The notes: generated by a model not told the origin, from the sequence alone. Numbered from the stretch's first letter, positions 12,301 to 25,317 are shown. The stretch: 64,000 nt of DNA from Rostratula benghalensis (GCA_013399305.1 VXAI01000095.1:2363422-2427421), one strand, 5' to 3'. Program-made: numbers and translations.

Positions 12301-15300
12301 GTGCTCAATAAACTATTTGACACAAGCAAGGAAACAATGCCTGCAGGGAAGTAAACACATTTGGAGAACAGTGCCAGCCTTTTTTCCTCTGGGCGCTGAC
12401 AGGCTTTGAGAGATCATTGCATCATCTTGCTTAAGAATGCTGTACTGTGTCTCAGCTTCCAAAAAAGAAAACCCCAGCTGGTTCACAATTAGCATTTTGA
12501 TTTCTAAAGCATCTTTAATTTTGACATCTAATGAGATTCTTCCTTTTTAACTGTAAGGCTCAGAGGACTTGACTACCCGTAACTTTGGTACAGGATGTGG
12601 AGACCCAAAATAAGTTGTTAGGCTGTTCTCCTCTTGTGCTCTCTGGATTGACCTTCTGTTGTCACCCTTTGTCAGGGGAGAAACATGCAGAAATGCTTCC
12701 GTGCAGGACAAAACCAGAAGACAACAGCAAAGGGCTGAGCATGTTGTCAATAATGTGTATTACTTTGTCATCTAAGAGTCCTACCCATGGGCCTATACCC
12801 CACTAGACCAGATGTTGTGCAAACAAGGAACAAAACAAACAAACAAAAAGGTTGTTCCTTGTCTCAGCCTTAACTAAAACCATTCTTGCATTTAAGGTGA
12901 GAGACTGAAGATGGTTAGAGGAGGATGACTGCATCTGGAAACGAGAGCTCACACTGGTGAGTTCATTCAGTAAACAAAGTTGGCTGTCTTTTGTAGTTGA
13001 AGCAGCAAAGGAAACTTCAAAAGATGACAAAAGGTTTTGAGGACTTCTTTTTGTGGTAAAAGTGGTTCAAAAGAAAGCGTGAAGATTCGCTGTCGGGAAG
13101 TTCTTCTAAAAGGGAAATGAAATGCAGCCCTATCAGCTGACAGCCTGGAGTTGTTGGTGAGTTGTGGTCATAGTCCTGGTCCACTGGGGTCCACACTGCC
13201 TTCCCCAAAGAGAAATGATTTGCACAGATCAGGTGAGCTCAGGTGCTGTGGTTGTGTCACACAGAGTGTTAGAAGCATCTTGAACTTTAAAAAAAACAAC
13301 AAACTCCAGAAAATGTCACCGAGTTTGTCTGAGTGTTCACGGATGTGGGTTGCTGAGGCCGGGGGAAGGAGGCAGGAGGCTGCATGTGCTAAATTCTGTG
13401 AACCTCATTCAAAAAGGTTTGTTTTGGGGCAGAAAGAAACCCAGAGGTTATCAGTTGACCCGTTCATTCTGCAAGAATGTTGCAGACAATGTTACAACGT
13501 TTAGTTATTTCATGATTTTGGGGGGGAGGGTTGTTTGTGTGTGTGTTTTGTTTAGGTTTTTTTTAATTCCTGCAGATACCTTTTTTAAGCTTTAGGGATA
13601 TAAGAAAGCTCCAGAACAGAAATGAAGAAACTAAATAGCAACTACATAGTCATCTTGGTTTCACAGATGATGAAACTAAAGCAGAGAGACAAAGATATTA
13701 AATGACAAATTTCCAAAGACCACATGGTCAGTGGCAGGATGAAAAACTGCACTCAGAGATCTGATCCTCATCTCCCGATAGCAAACATCATTCCCAGAAG
13801 CAGTTGGAAATGTGACCTGTTCTTTGCACTAACAGTTTAATTACTATGAATGTTGTCACTCAACTTACATTTCTGCCCTCTTAACTGGGGACTTTGACCT
13901 TGATGGTAGACTGCCCTGACAGGTTATTTAGCTGCCAAGTGGCAGACAGGAGTTTCTGGAGGAGACACAGAAACAGGGTCAAATCAAGGGTTATTAGGTG
14001 GGACCGTCAATCTGTAATATGGAATCAATAATGCAGGGGATCTGGGATTCTGAGGGTCCCATGTCGTGCTGAAGAACTAACATTGTGGTAACTCAATGTG
14101 ATCTTTCAGCAAATGGGAAGTAAATACACGGTGGAATTTTCCTTTAGAGAGAACGTCCTACACTTCCAGAGTTAAAAGTGCTGCTGGTGGAGCTTTCGTG
14201 CGCATTTCAGGAGGGTATTTCAGGTGAATGGAGTTATGAGAACCATGAAGAACTTAGTGAGACAGGTTTCTAAAAGAGAAGCTGTCTTTCTAGTGCTAAA
14301 CAACCATGTGACAGTGTCTGTAAAAGCTCTGAAGCTTTTCTTGATGACCCTGAATTGACAGGTTCACCTGTACTTTCAGATCTATTGAACCATCCTTTTC
14401 CCTGAATGCTCAGGGGGTACTTGCAGAGGAGGGCAAACTCCATGGAAGCAAAGCTGATGAACACCTTGTGTGTGAGTCCTCATCCCAGCAGAAAACAGAC
14501 ACTTGGAGAGTTTTATTAGCATTTATCATCTGATTCCTGGAGATTTCAGAAAATGGAAATTGGCTTTTTCCCCAAAAGGCTAGTAGTAAACAGTTAATTT
14601 TTAAGAGATGCAATATCACACAATCATTTTTCTGAGTGTCCAGTGGGGATGGAGGCATTGGGATGGGCTGGGTGCTCACTGGATCGATATCCATACAGCA
14701 AGTAAAGAGGTTCAAGAAAATGGCTGATCCCATCAGCAAGGTAGAACGCAGCAGCATCGTATGGAGAAGCTCTAGCAGGGATTTTAAGGAAGGAGACATG
14801 TGTAAGAGCAATTATTGCTTAAAAAAACTGAAGGTCCTGCTCTTTGGCAAACACTCCATTCCAAAAAGCGTGGAGGGTGAGACTATACTTTGAGAATTGG
14901 GACCTTGGGATTCCCGTTATGTGTATTTTTACAGGATTTTAGATGCTTTTGGTGTGAGAGCCCTTCTGGGATATGAACTCATAAGATCATGTATCAGCGT
15001 TACAGCGTCACTGAGGGTGCTGTGGTATCCAGGCATTTGATAAGGACCCGGTTCATTTTAAAGTAATAATTCAGACTCTGCAAATGATAATGTTCTGGAT
15101 AATGTAAAAGTTCTGGATAATGTACAGAGGACCAATTGTGTTTAGTAGCTCAGGTCCAGCTGTTCAGTACTTTCTCGAGGATGAGTTTGAGTGCACTCTT
15201 GCTTGGCTCTCACAAAAGAGACTCAGCAGGAGGCCTTTATGTCACTTTAGTGATCCATACAGGAACCCCGAAGCCAAAACAGGATAACTTCCAGATGTAA

Positions 15301-18300
15301 ACACTAAATTTTGCTACCTTTAATATAAGTGCATAAGCTTCCTGAAGACCACAGGGTGACTCATGTGAACAAGGCCAATGGAACAATACCATGAGATTGC
15401 TATTCAGCATGGAGAAGCCTATCAACATTCAAAGTACTTCCAGATTTGCAGCACATTTCCCTGAATTATCTGGATTAACCACCTTTGCCAGGGAATACGA
15501 AACCAAAGCAGCACCCCCAGTACGAATACAAATTAATTCCACACAGAGGGTGTTCCATCAGAGGGAAACAGATCCTCCATACACAAGGACCCACATCTGT
15601 TTCATTAGGGAATGCTGCAGCCCTCGTTATGCAACTTCCTGGCACAGCCAGCGCGTGGCATCGCTACAGAAAACTCAGGGGTGCATTTTTGCTTTAGGCT
15701 GTTTCACTTGTAGATAAATAACATGTCTTGTTTTCAGCCAGAAGAGGATGATCTTGCACCCAAAATTGGAACCAATAGGAATCAGGAAATAATAAGCAAG
15801 AACACTGTCAACTGACAAATATTTGTGGTTTAGGGCATATGTCAAGTTGGAGTTAAGATAATTTATGGGTCTCCTGTGATGACTGAGGTGTGGAAAGGTA
15901 TCACAAAAGTATTTTTGTTTCTTGTTACCCTACAGGGGTAACATATCCCTCATGACTTTGAATGGGTAATAGATTGATTCTTCCAAACACCAAGCTGCAG
16001 TCAGCATTTTTAACCCAACAAAGCCAGAACAGAAAATATGTATAGACTGGTGCAGCTAATAAAGCTACTGCTTTGGTTTTTGGAAAAATGTATTAGCTCC
16101 TTGTTTTCCAGTCATCTGGGCTTGACTGCTCTCTGTTGTCAAGACAGATCTTCAGTAGCTGTCACCAAAACTTGTAATATGGTTACAGTCCTGTAGAGTC
16201 ATCATCTCTCTGTCACTATGTTGTGGTTTCAGTTGTGATAGTTATCTTTTTTTATTAGCAGCTGGTACAATGCTCTGTTTTGGATTTGGGATGAGAAATA
16301 CTCTTGATAGTTCACTTGTGGTTTCAGTTGTTGCTAGGCCATAAAGGCCTTTTCTGCTCCTTGTATCACCTGACCAGTGAGTAGGCTGGTGGTGCACAAG
16401 AAATTGGGAGGGGAGACAGCCAGGACAGCTGACCCCAACTGACCAAAGGGCTGTTCCATACCATGTGGCATCATGCTCAGAAAATAAAGTTGGGGGAAGA
16501 AGGAGGGAACGTTTGGAGCGATGGGAATTTGTCTTCCCAAGTAACTGTTACACGTGATGGAGCCCTGCTTTGCTGGAGATGGCTGAATGCCTGCCTGCTG
16601 ATGGGAAGCAGTGAATTAATTTCTTGTTTTGCTTTGTTTGTGTGCACAGCTTTTGTTCTGTCTACTAAACTCTCTTTATCTCAACCCCTGAGTTTTTTCT
16701 ACTTTTATTTTTCTGATTCTCTCGCCATCCCATCTTGGGGGGTGGGGTGGGAGGGTGGTGCACAAGTGGCTGCTGTTGCCAGCTGCAGTTAAATCACAAC
16801 ACACTACCAGTACTTCCTTAAAGCTACCTTTCTAATTTCAGAATTTAAATATGTATGGTCTTAGTTCAGTCTCCCTAATAGAACATAGTCCCCTCAGTTT
16901 GTTTTATGTGTCCTGTTTTCCATTTATATCAGTATTTTCTGTTATTCCTTGCAGATATTGCACCAATCTCCCAGTTCAGTTTTACTACCTTGACTGCTCA
17001 AACCTGTTTGAGATTTCATTGTGCTAACCTTCTTTCTACCTTGGAATTGCTAAGAACTTGTATGAAAGACAATTAAAATAACTCTGTGCATAAATACCTT
17101 ATGAGAGTAACTGAACCCAAGGAATGGCCATTGTCTGCACTGGGGAGAATGAATGAACCTTGCATGTGACTTTTACACATACTCAGCAAATCTCTGCAGC
17201 TGTTCCTACCCTTTGAACATATATAATGTGACCTCTCACACTTTAGACTGAGCTTGAGGACTAAAGTACCAAACTAGTAAATTATTTCATTGTAGCAGAC
17301 ACACTCTTACAGACAATGGTTGGGTATTTATTTTGCAAGATCTATTTAAAGACAGAAGTTATGTTATTGTTAAAACCTAGATAATATTTTAAAAATGAGT
17401 AAGCCTGTTGCTGAAAAATAATCTAGTTGTGGATCCCAAGAAATGTGTCCACATAAACAATAATTAGAAAATAAACAATAGTAACAGCAAAGTTTATGCT
17501 GCAACCCAGGTGTCCAAACCATGATCTTTGTATCTTTTGCTAAGTTTGTTCTAATGCACATGCTTGGGAAATAAGCAAACATTTTCAAGATTCCATCTTA
17601 GACCTGTTGTTACACGCTAGTCAAGGTGTATGGAGGGGAAAGAAATCTGAATGACCTTGTTTTCAATTTCAGCTGCAGATTTCACTGTCATTTGGCAGTG
17701 GAAGCCAAAGCTGAGATCTGAAAACATACTTAAAATTGGCATGCTCTAGGTTTTGTGTTCCTGACACAGGCACTAAGACCTCAATAGGCTACCCTTGTAT
17801 GAGAAGTACATTGTCTCACACAGACATGGTGAAATGAGCTGTGGTATTAGATGATCTTTTTACTGAAGACAGAGATAACCTGTGGCATATGCATTAGTTG
17901 CACAGAAGGCACCCTGGGTAAAAAAAATACCCTTTGAAAATTGCTTAAATAATACCCAAAAAAATATCCTGCAAATAATGTTTCACTTCTTAATTGTCCT
18001 CCTTCTTCCGTGCTGGGAGTCTGCTCCAACAGGCATAATTCTCTTTAACGAGTCATAAGAAATAATTTTCTTGAAGGGAATAGAAAGCCTGAAAATAATT
18101 TATATTGGGTTGTCCACAAAACAAAACACGTCCCTCTTTTTTTAAATGCTTACCTTCACTGCTTCCCAGCTAGAATTAACCAGGTGTTGTCTAAAGGGAC
18201 CAAAACCTGAAAAGACAGAAAGGTTCTTTTAACCTATGCTTGCTGTGCAATTGTGCATTAGCTGCTGACATGTATGCACACACATATTTGTTCTTTATCT

Positions 18301-20867
18301 TCATATTTCTGGTTATGGACATTGAGGTTTTTAGATATAATTAAGGAATAATAATATTTTCTCTTTTTTTGTATGTACTGCTATAAGAATTAGTCCTGCA
18401 ATCTTCATTCGTGTCAAGGCCTACTTATGAGATCACCTTAACTGAAGCCACTAAATCTACTGGAACCAATAGGACAGATCATGTAAATGATGATTTTTGA
18501 CAAAAGGATCATCAACCATAGATGTACCACTACTAAAAGGTCTAGTGTTAAATATTCCCAGGTCACAGTCAATGAACCATTCTCATTGTTAAATCTCATG
18601 AAGATATGCATATTTAATAAGAATGTTTGAAAGAGTAAAATTCTATTGCACTTATAATGATTTTTTTTTTTTTTTTAATTCTCATTAATTAAAACTGAAG
18701 TGTTCTTTCAGGGAAAGTGTGCTTTTTGTGGTGCTGAGCAAAATCTCTCAAAAAGAGAGGACAAGAGAGAAAACAATTCTTTGAATCCTAAGTACTATAT
18801 TTAATTTTATGCATCCTTTTTTGTGAAAGACTATATTTAAATAAAAAGGAAAAAAAAATAACAAACACAAAGCCACATTTCAAGCTAGATGGGCATTTTG
18901 CCCTGAAAAGTTTGATGGAAAACTCCCACTATCTTCATTAATCTCAAGTATGCTCTCAGTCCAGAGTGTTGCCAAGTCTTAAATACTGGGGGGCAGGAAA
19001 ACCAGTTTTTGAAATGGTTTTAATGCTATAAGTCTTAGATATTTAAAAATCCTTAAATGGACAAATAAATACTTGACAGCACATGATTGCTATTTTGCAC
19101 TGTGAGAGGTACTTGTATGTGGGAACAATTAAGTCTAAATGCAAGCTTATGACATCTTAATTCATGCTAGACTTTAAGCACTTCTTGATTTGTTAATACT
19201 TATTTTGTAACTGCTCAATCTTTTCTCTGTAATATTATGAAAAGTTGGATGTTGCTGATATTTTTGACCATGTTTTCCCCAGGTTTAAGTTTGTATCATG
19301 TGGAGGGAAGAAGGGAGACGGTACTCATTTCACATTAACAGGTAACATAAAACCTCATAATTCCCACTCCACATTCAGAGCCAAAGTAGGGTGACACCTA
19401 CTCCATTTTGAAGCTGTAATTGTTGTGCATATTTGTGTATCTGTGTGTGCAGAACCGCAGAATTACAGTAAAGTTCTTAAATAGCTCACAATGAAATACA
19501 TGCATCTCGGTGGTAGCCATAAGAAAACTAGTGCTTAGGATAACATTGTTGTATTGAAAGAAATGGCTAAGTGTAAGAGAGTTTTACAGTACTGAAATAC
19601 CTGCAACAACTTGGAGAGCTAACTGGCTGAATATTATTAGGGACTATATAATAAACTGGGCTCACTGCCAGCAGGTTTATAATATGAGCAGGTGAAAATG
19701 TGACAGAGGCATGCTGTGATAATCCTCATAATAGCTTAAAGATGCACCTGTGTCTTTAATGGGACACACTAGTCTAAAACTCTTTGAACAAGTAGATTTC
19801 TAAGTGGCTGTGTAAGGGGAGAAAAAACTAATAAGGTGCTAAGAAGTGTGCCCATCAAGGGTACGTGCCATAAATATCACAGAAGAGAACCAGATAGTCA
19901 GCCTTTTTAAGAGGTTAGCAAATACCTCTTTTTCTACCCTGCACTCTCATTCAGTTCAACTGCAGTTATGTCTAGAGCAAGCCAAACTAGTTATGCCCAT
20001 CTTGCAGCTATTAAAAAAAAAAAAAAAAAAAAGTGTTTAATTGAAAACAGCGAGATGCAAATCTCTTTGATGTAGCTTCAATCTCTTTCCTATGTCCTCA
20101 GATGACCTGCAGTGGAAAATTATCCAGCAACTCACATGTCAAGATATGTGTAATGATTGCCTTTAGATGAGCCAGTGGCAACAAGAGGAATAGTGAGGAG
20201 CAGCATTCCTTAGAAGCTTTAACCTTTTAAAGCTCAAAAGTTTCTAGCTGGTGATTCTGCCACTGTGATTCAGCAGTAGCTCTAGCCAGCAAGAGAGAAT
20301 CCAAATTTGGTCCCGTGTGCTGCATGTTCAGGCGTGCTCCTTTGATATATTTAAATTTAATGGTCTAGTCTAGCAGTGATGAGGCAGCATCTCCGGTTTA
20401 AATCTCCCTTACCTTGTCCTGAAACTGAAACCCTGAAACTTGCCATGTGTTGCTCTAATTCTGGACACTGACTAAGTGACATTGTGATGCAACCTGGTTT
20501 TCTTCCTTCAGAGCTCCGTTTGGGTAAGCTTTATCTAATACTAGCCTGCACTGCCTTGAGCTATGTGGTTTGGATGAGAGAGAACGTCAACAAATATTAG
20601 AACATGGACAGAAGGAACAACAAACTAAACTGGATTACAGTAAAGAGGGCAGACTGCAGTCTGTTTCCTCTGACATGCATCTGATTTTCTTAGGAAGTCA
20701 GAGCAGCAAGTTATTTTCCATTTGGAATTGTTAGTATGACCATTTGCTACTGTTTTTCCCTCCAGGGAACTGTTTACGACAAAGACCAAGCATGTGTGCA
20801 TACCATTTCTAGCTAATACAATAAAAATCTTACCAGTTACAACCACAGTGTTGGAATTTGAATCCAT
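9114..20867 (-). CDS. PGPEP1L: Pyroglutamyl-peptidase I-like protein, complete 5-exon gene (211 aa)
   Basis: Peptidase family C15 enzymes remove N-terminal pyroglutamate from peptides in the cytosol. The coding sequence joins 20867-20834, 18206-18154, 11140-11024, 10521-10292 and 9315-9114 (34+53+117+230+202 nt, 211 codons plus TAG). All introns are GT-AG and all phases agree. The protein opens with MDSNSNTVVVTG, then GFGPF (residues 12-16), the signature N-terminal loop of the family. Catalytic candidates are Glu86 (LEQCG), Cys148 (RYICDY) and His167 (AFIHVPP), matching the human PGPEP1 triad, so the enzyme looks active. Human PGPEP1 is 209 aa. I prefer PGPEP1L over PGPEP1 because of the position just downstream of, and convergent with, IGF1R, as in human. 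The start at 20,867 fits family length; the frame stays open further upstream, so a longer N-terminus is possible but unlikely. Confidence 0.92.
10292..10521 (-). CDS. PGPEP1L: PGPEP1L exon 4
   Basis: This exon encodes residues 69-144 plus two bases of codon 145. It includes VHVG, the catalytic Glu86 in LEQCG, NKGY, and the CC-x-x-DGPE segment shared with PGPEP1. The acceptor is AACAG before CTTACT; the donor is GTAAAC after GGGAAG. Confidence 0.92.
11024..11140 (-). CDS. PGPEP1L: PGPEP1L exon 3
   Basis: Exactly 39 codons (residues 30-68) in phase 0 at both ends. It encodes the ELSKRGLG and IDLHIMQLPVVY segments, which align with the ELEKLGLG and VDLHVYEIPVEY region of PGPEP1. The acceptor is ACACAG and the donor is GTGAGT. 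Confidence 0.92.
13655..13780 (+). repeat. MIR-like SINE relic
   Basis: The run 'ttcacagatgatgaaact', then text about an AAATGAC motif, ACCACATGGTCAGTGGCAGGAT and GATCTGATCCTCA, follows the order of the core and 3' half of MIR (CORE-SINE) elements. It is strongly diverged, as expected for an amniote-wide relic in an avian genome. It lies in PGPEP1L intron 2. The call rests on remembered consensus similarity. Confidence 0.55.
16219..16801 (+). mobile_element. Solo LTR of an avian endogenous retrovirus, with 5-bp target duplication
   Basis: The element starts TGTTGTGGTTT and ends AAATCACAACA, so its termini are inverted repeats matching at 10 of 11 positions, with canonical TG...CA ends. It is flanked on both sides by CACTA (16,214-16,218 and 16,802-16,806), a perfect 5-bp target-site duplication. 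Internal text such as 'tctttatctcaacccctgag' recurs in the LTR at 54.4 kb. At 583 bp with no internal retroviral genes, it is a solo LTR left by LTR-LTR recombination. It sits in PGPEP1L intron 2, in the orientation opposite to that gene. Confidence 0.88.
18154..18206 (-). CDS. PGPEP1L: PGPEP1L exon 2 (53 nt)
   Basis: A small exon encoding FGPFRQHLVNSSWEAVK after the split Gly12 codon (G|GT). The FGPF motif and the N-S-S-W-E-A-V order match PGPEP1 FGPF...VNASWIAV. The acceptor is CTTTTCAG and the donor is GTAAGC. It is too short for standard ORF scans. Confidence 0.93.
20010..20031. repeat. Poly-A homopolymer
   Basis: About 20 uninterrupted A residues in PGPEP1L intron 1. They could be a retroposon tail, but I see no recognisable body upstream. 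Confidence 0.8.
20834..20867 (-). CDS. PGPEP1L: PGPEP1L exon 1, coding part (start codon)
   Basis: ATG GAT TCA ... GTA ACT G followed by the donor GTAAGA encodes MDSNSNTVVVT plus the first base of Gly12. This equals the 12-residue first coding exon of PGPEP1 (ending VVVTG). The 5' UTR and any upstream non-coding exon are not identifiable. Confidence 0.88.
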
Positions 20868-21812
20868 GAAATCTATGCTCCAGAAAGTCCAACTGGTTGT
20901 CTTTCCGTTCCATACAGCATTAAAATTCACAGATCTGTGGCAAATTTCATTTGGGTCACCTTTTTTTTCTTCAAACTGTGATGTATCTGGATTCACAAGA
21001 CAAGGGATGGTTTGTGATTCATGTAACTTTCAAAGCAAAAATTGTTCCGTCTCTCTGTATTAAAGATAGAAGTCTGACTGACCAGCTGACTGTCTGGCAC
21101 TGCCCCAAACTTCTTTTCCTTTCTTCAGGCATGCAATAGTATTTAGGAAGAACAGGAAACGCTTAAAGAAATGGCTTGCAAAATATCCAGCACTGCTTTT
21201 CATGGGAAACCTGTTTATATACAAGAACAGAAAACAAATTGAATCGATTTTATTATGTCTGTGTGGATATTCTATTTTTAGCGCAGTTGTAATTCACTTT
21301 AATCATGAGTAATGACTTAACTACAAAAAACATATCTGTCCATTGCCACTCTTCTTAGACTTTTTCTTACTGACTTAAAAAAACCTCAGGGGTAACTTTA
21401 CCGTTCCTCTTCAGAGCAGATATGTAATCTACTGCTCTTTACCTTCTGTTCTTTGTAAAAGAGTCCATGTAGCTTACACTTTTAAAACCAAACAACCATA
21501 GGAAAATGTATGTAGTTGCTAAACCAGAACATTTACTCAGTAATATCCGGGAATAGGCAACATGTTAAAAAAAATCTCACTACAATTTGCAAGGTCAAAA
21601 TATAACTCTGGAAGCTGAGTTATAGCTTGCCGAAACTGGAGAGTTTAATAGCTGGTCTGTCTTCATTAAACTAAAGCATGAGAACCAATAGGGGGCCTGA
21701 AATCAAAACATATGCACATTGTCACTGCCCAAAACAAAAGCATATGAAAGTTCTCTTGGGAATTCTAACTATGTGGGCAGAGGGTTTCACTGGGTCTTGT
21801 TTTGAGTAGGAA

Positions 21813-21858
<46 letters not shown>

Positions 21859-24800
21859 AATATGCTAAGAATAGAAAGACGCTATATAATCTCAAGAGAG
21901 CTGGTAATTGTGAGACCTTAAGAAAAAATCTCTGAAGAAATCTCTTGGATTGGGTGGTGGCTGAATGAGGTTTGGAGCTACCAGCCGTGTGCCATTTAAA
22001 TCCTCCTGCGCTGAGACAGAAAGAAATTTGTGAATTCTCTTAAATAAAAGACCCTGATTACACCATCCATTTCTTCCCCTGAGTAACAGAATTTGCAAAA
22101 CTGATTTTTGCTAACCACCGGGGCCAAAGAAGCAGCTAAGATATAGTAAACACAGAACTCCCTTCAGCTTTAAATAAGTCAATATCTGCCCTCTGATATC
22201 AGTGAATTACATCTAAAATTCTACAGTCTTTCATTCTCCTATGTCAAATAAGTTTTTTATAAATTAATTTTTCTTTGGGACCAGTTAGTAAAACTCTCCC
22301 TATGATAATGAGCAGGACAATGGCATATGAATCTTCTCATGCTTATTTCTGATTTAAAAAAAAAAAAAAAAAAGCTTGATAGATATTATCAATTAAAAAT
22401 TAACTACAGGATGGTCTAATGAAGAAAGCAAGCATATGCAAGGAATAAAGCAAGATTTAAGGTCTCTAGTTGCTTAATGATTAAACCTTTTGTTTCCTTT
22501 ACCATTTTTCCACTGAGGTTGAAACTACTCTTGAAATTCTTGTGAATATATAATTGTAGCTTTAATATTAGCACTCACATGTATACGTGTCTGTAATAAC
22601 AAACACCCAAGTCACTGGATACTTGAGGTCTGTGCAAATTAATCTCCCCATCCATAATTAAGAAACTGAGCCCTGGGTATTTGAAGGCAAGTCACAGAGA
22701 CAGCTGACTCAGCTAGACACAGGTTGTTTTTCTTCTTGCCATAACAAATGTGATTGGCACAGCACTCATTTCAAGGTAAAGAAGGAATGGAAGCAGCTCA
22801 ACTATGGAAGCCCTGGTTATCACCCTGAGTATTTTTCTGTGCAGTTGTCCAATATGTTTAAAAATTATCTGAACTGCTGAGCAAGAGAAAAATATATTTT
22901 CTGCAAATGCATTCTGTTCACATTGCAGAACTGCCAGAACACTGCTCAAACAGCTTTTTAGTACTGACGGTAACAAGAACTGAATAAGGCCCTTCATTTA
23001 GAAACTGCTCTTTAATTTTTATCTCTTTTATTATTACTTACATATAGATGTTTTATTTCTTGTTATTGGCAGGCACTGACCAATGTTTGAAACTGTTAAG
23101 TGGAAGTGTTTAATATATTTCAATTTTTATCTCATCTGTTCAACATTTAATGAGAGGAGGGAGAAATCAAGCTGTTATGCTATTTAACATTAAGCTATAA
23201 TGGGACTTTAAATAGAAAATTCAGGATCTAACACCCTATATTTCTTTCCATTCTAATAAAAATAAATGATCCTGGGGACAGACTGAAGCTGGTCTTTAGG
23301 TAGATGGAATTAAATGTCACAAAAAGAGAAGAGACAAACATTTCAGTGTAAAGCTCACTGTTCCCTGTGGACCAAGGCCTCTTCTATAGCAAACTCATAG
23401 AAAGGGTAAATGGAAAAATGTAATAGCAATTTCATGTACTTTTTTTTATAAAAAGTGTTATATATAAATAAGGTAACAACCTGAAATATTAGTTCTCCTG
23501 TAACTGATACCAATTGATGTACACCTAGTGCTTAGCACTAATGGAAAAAATGGAAATTGTATATAATATTAATGTTGCCAAGCTGTTGGGTGGCTGTTAC
23601 AATTTCAGTTCTGGTTGTCTTGCAGTATTGGCAAAAACTAACTGCTGTGTGCGGGAAGGTTTTTTATTTTATTTTTATTTTTAATTGTTTATCATAGTTT
23701 AATGCAGGGAGAAAGTACGCTAGCAGGAGAGTTTGCAACTCTCAATCAATGGGCTGCTTTTTTTTTTTCAGGCATCACTTACCATGCACAGAGACTCTGC
23801 AAGCAGGATACACACAATTTGAGTAATTACTTGTCAGCTAATATGCAAAATAAATAGCTAGAACTCACAGATTACTAGGCTAAACAGTAATATGCTTACC
23901 ACTCCTGATCAGAAAACTGATGAGTCTTAGCTGGCCAGGAGGTTTCCAATATACTGGGGAAAGCTGGTTTCTGCCATTAGTTGGTATGGCCTGATCCTCA
24001 GCATTACTGTTACCTTCGTATTTTCTGCTGTTCTTTACTTCTGGATCTTTTCTCTTGAACTTTTCATCAGCTAAACACTGTCATCCCAACAGCAATGCTT
24101 CTGTGGCTTTGCCTCCTTGTCCTTCATGTCTTTAGCCCATGTACTTTCTTAGGGCTTACCATTTTTCTCAATAAAACTCAGGCAAGGCAACGCAGCAATG
24201 CTGCATCAAACTAGGCCTTGGCTCATGGCACAGCAAACCTCTGGGCTGAGCATAACACGGGGGGGAGTGGTGGACAAAGTTTCCACAAGGTCACAAAATT
24301 GGGCTGAAATCCACCGCTACGCTGTAAAGCACGGTTGTGTGACAAGATAGCTGCTGAGATGGCTCTGTCCTGTTGAGGAAAGAAAACACAAATGTAATTT
24401 AGCATGTGTTTTCAACCATTTGAGAAGAGGAGCAGCCTTACAGAGTATTTGGTCCCTGTGCTAGCAGGCAATGGACCTAACAGTGATGTGAAGCACTTGA
24501 GACACTGCCCTGAAACCTTTCCCCCAGGTCACAGCCACTTCCCGGACAATGATAAGTGCAAAGGTAAGCTTGTTTCCACGCAAACATTCTGTTATTTCCA
24601 TGTTTGATACTTGTGCCTGCTACTTTAGAAACAATTAAGCCTTCGTACACCCACTGGGAGAAGGCTCCCAGGAGTCAACACCTGGATTCTACTTTCTAAT
24701 TTTGACAACTGTGTTTTCATTTTAATGTCTGTACCTGAATGAACAGCAGGCTGCTTGCCTAGCTTTTCCAAAAGCCTCTTTCACACTGACAACCATCACT

Positions 24801-24959
24801 GCAGCGTGTTGCTGAGGAATGCTATAAAAATGTCATTTTCGCACTTATTTTCCCTCATAAAACTTCTGCCTTCACCAGTCGAGTTTGAAGAAATTGGCTT
24901 TAGCTTTCTGGCTTGACGTTCTGGCCCTTTCAAGGGGAAGAATTTGTAGCTTTTGTTGG
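20868..24959. other. Intergenic space between divergent PGPEP1L and FAM169B
   Basis: About 4 kb separate the two start regions. I see no further coding exon. It contains a (GT)n(GA)n microsatellite, an A-run near 22,357-22,373 and a weak MIR-like stretch near 22,640-22,720. Any 5' non-coding exon of PGPEP1L should lie here or in the CpG island. Confidence 0.6.
21813..21859. repeat. Compound (GT)n(GA)n microsatellite
   Basis: About 11 GT units pass directly into about 12 GA units. Likely polymorphic. Confidence 0.93.
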
Positions 24960-25283
24960 GAGTTTTAAAGGGGCGGTCCTGGGCTGCTCCTTGCCACAGG
25001 CCGGGCCCTGCCGGCGGCTGCCCCCTCAGCCTGCGGCCACCCTGCCGGGAGATCGCAGCCTTCCCCCCCCTACAGAAGTTTCTCCAGACTTTTCACTGTC
25101 ACCTCCCCCGTATTTTTTTTGTTTCTCGCAGCCGCCCCACAACCGCCGTCCCCGCCGCTTTTTCGGGTCGCCCAAGTCCAGGTCCGCCCCTCTGGGCCCG
25201 CCCGCGGAGGACCGGGGCCGCACCGCCAGCCCGTCCGGAGCGGGGGCGGGCCGCGGCGGCGGGAGCCCGCCTCGGAGGAAGTG

Positions 25284-25317
25284 ATGGAGGCCGAGGGAGG
25301 AGGAAGAGCCGCCGCCG
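25284..25317 (+). CDS. FAM169B: FAM169B exon 1, coding part (start codon)
   Basis: ATG in a good context (G at -3 and +4) opens [11 protein letters not shown] plus the first base of Gly12, followed by the donor GTAAGA. The next exon starts with GT CGC CAT, giving a continuous GRHYLVD. The exon lies in the CpG island. Confidence 0.8.

Larger units (their letters stand above)
11141..18153 (-). other. PGPEP1L: PGPEP1L intron 2 (about 7.0 kb)
   Basis: The largest intron of the gene. Apart from the MIR-like relic and the solo LTR I see no exon, RNA gene or conserved coding frame. The open frames here are short and show no family features. Confidence 0.75.

Noticed and set aside
20625..20996. 123-codon minus-strand frame as a gene of its own
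   Set aside because: Only its part at 20,867-20,834 matches a family (PGPEP1L exon 1, ended by a GTAAGA donor). The rest is intron and probable 5' UTR.
22636..22720. MIR-like stretch (and similar ones near 40,871-40,925 and 44,700-44,745)
   Set aside because: Only short phrases such as AAGAAACTGAGCCC and CAAGTCACAGAGA fit. Too weak to annotate without a profile search.
20834..25317. Both divergent genes begin with a 34-nt coding segment split G|GT
   Set aside because: A curious coincidence, but the sequences are unrelated and the PGPEP1L structure is explained by its family exon layout.
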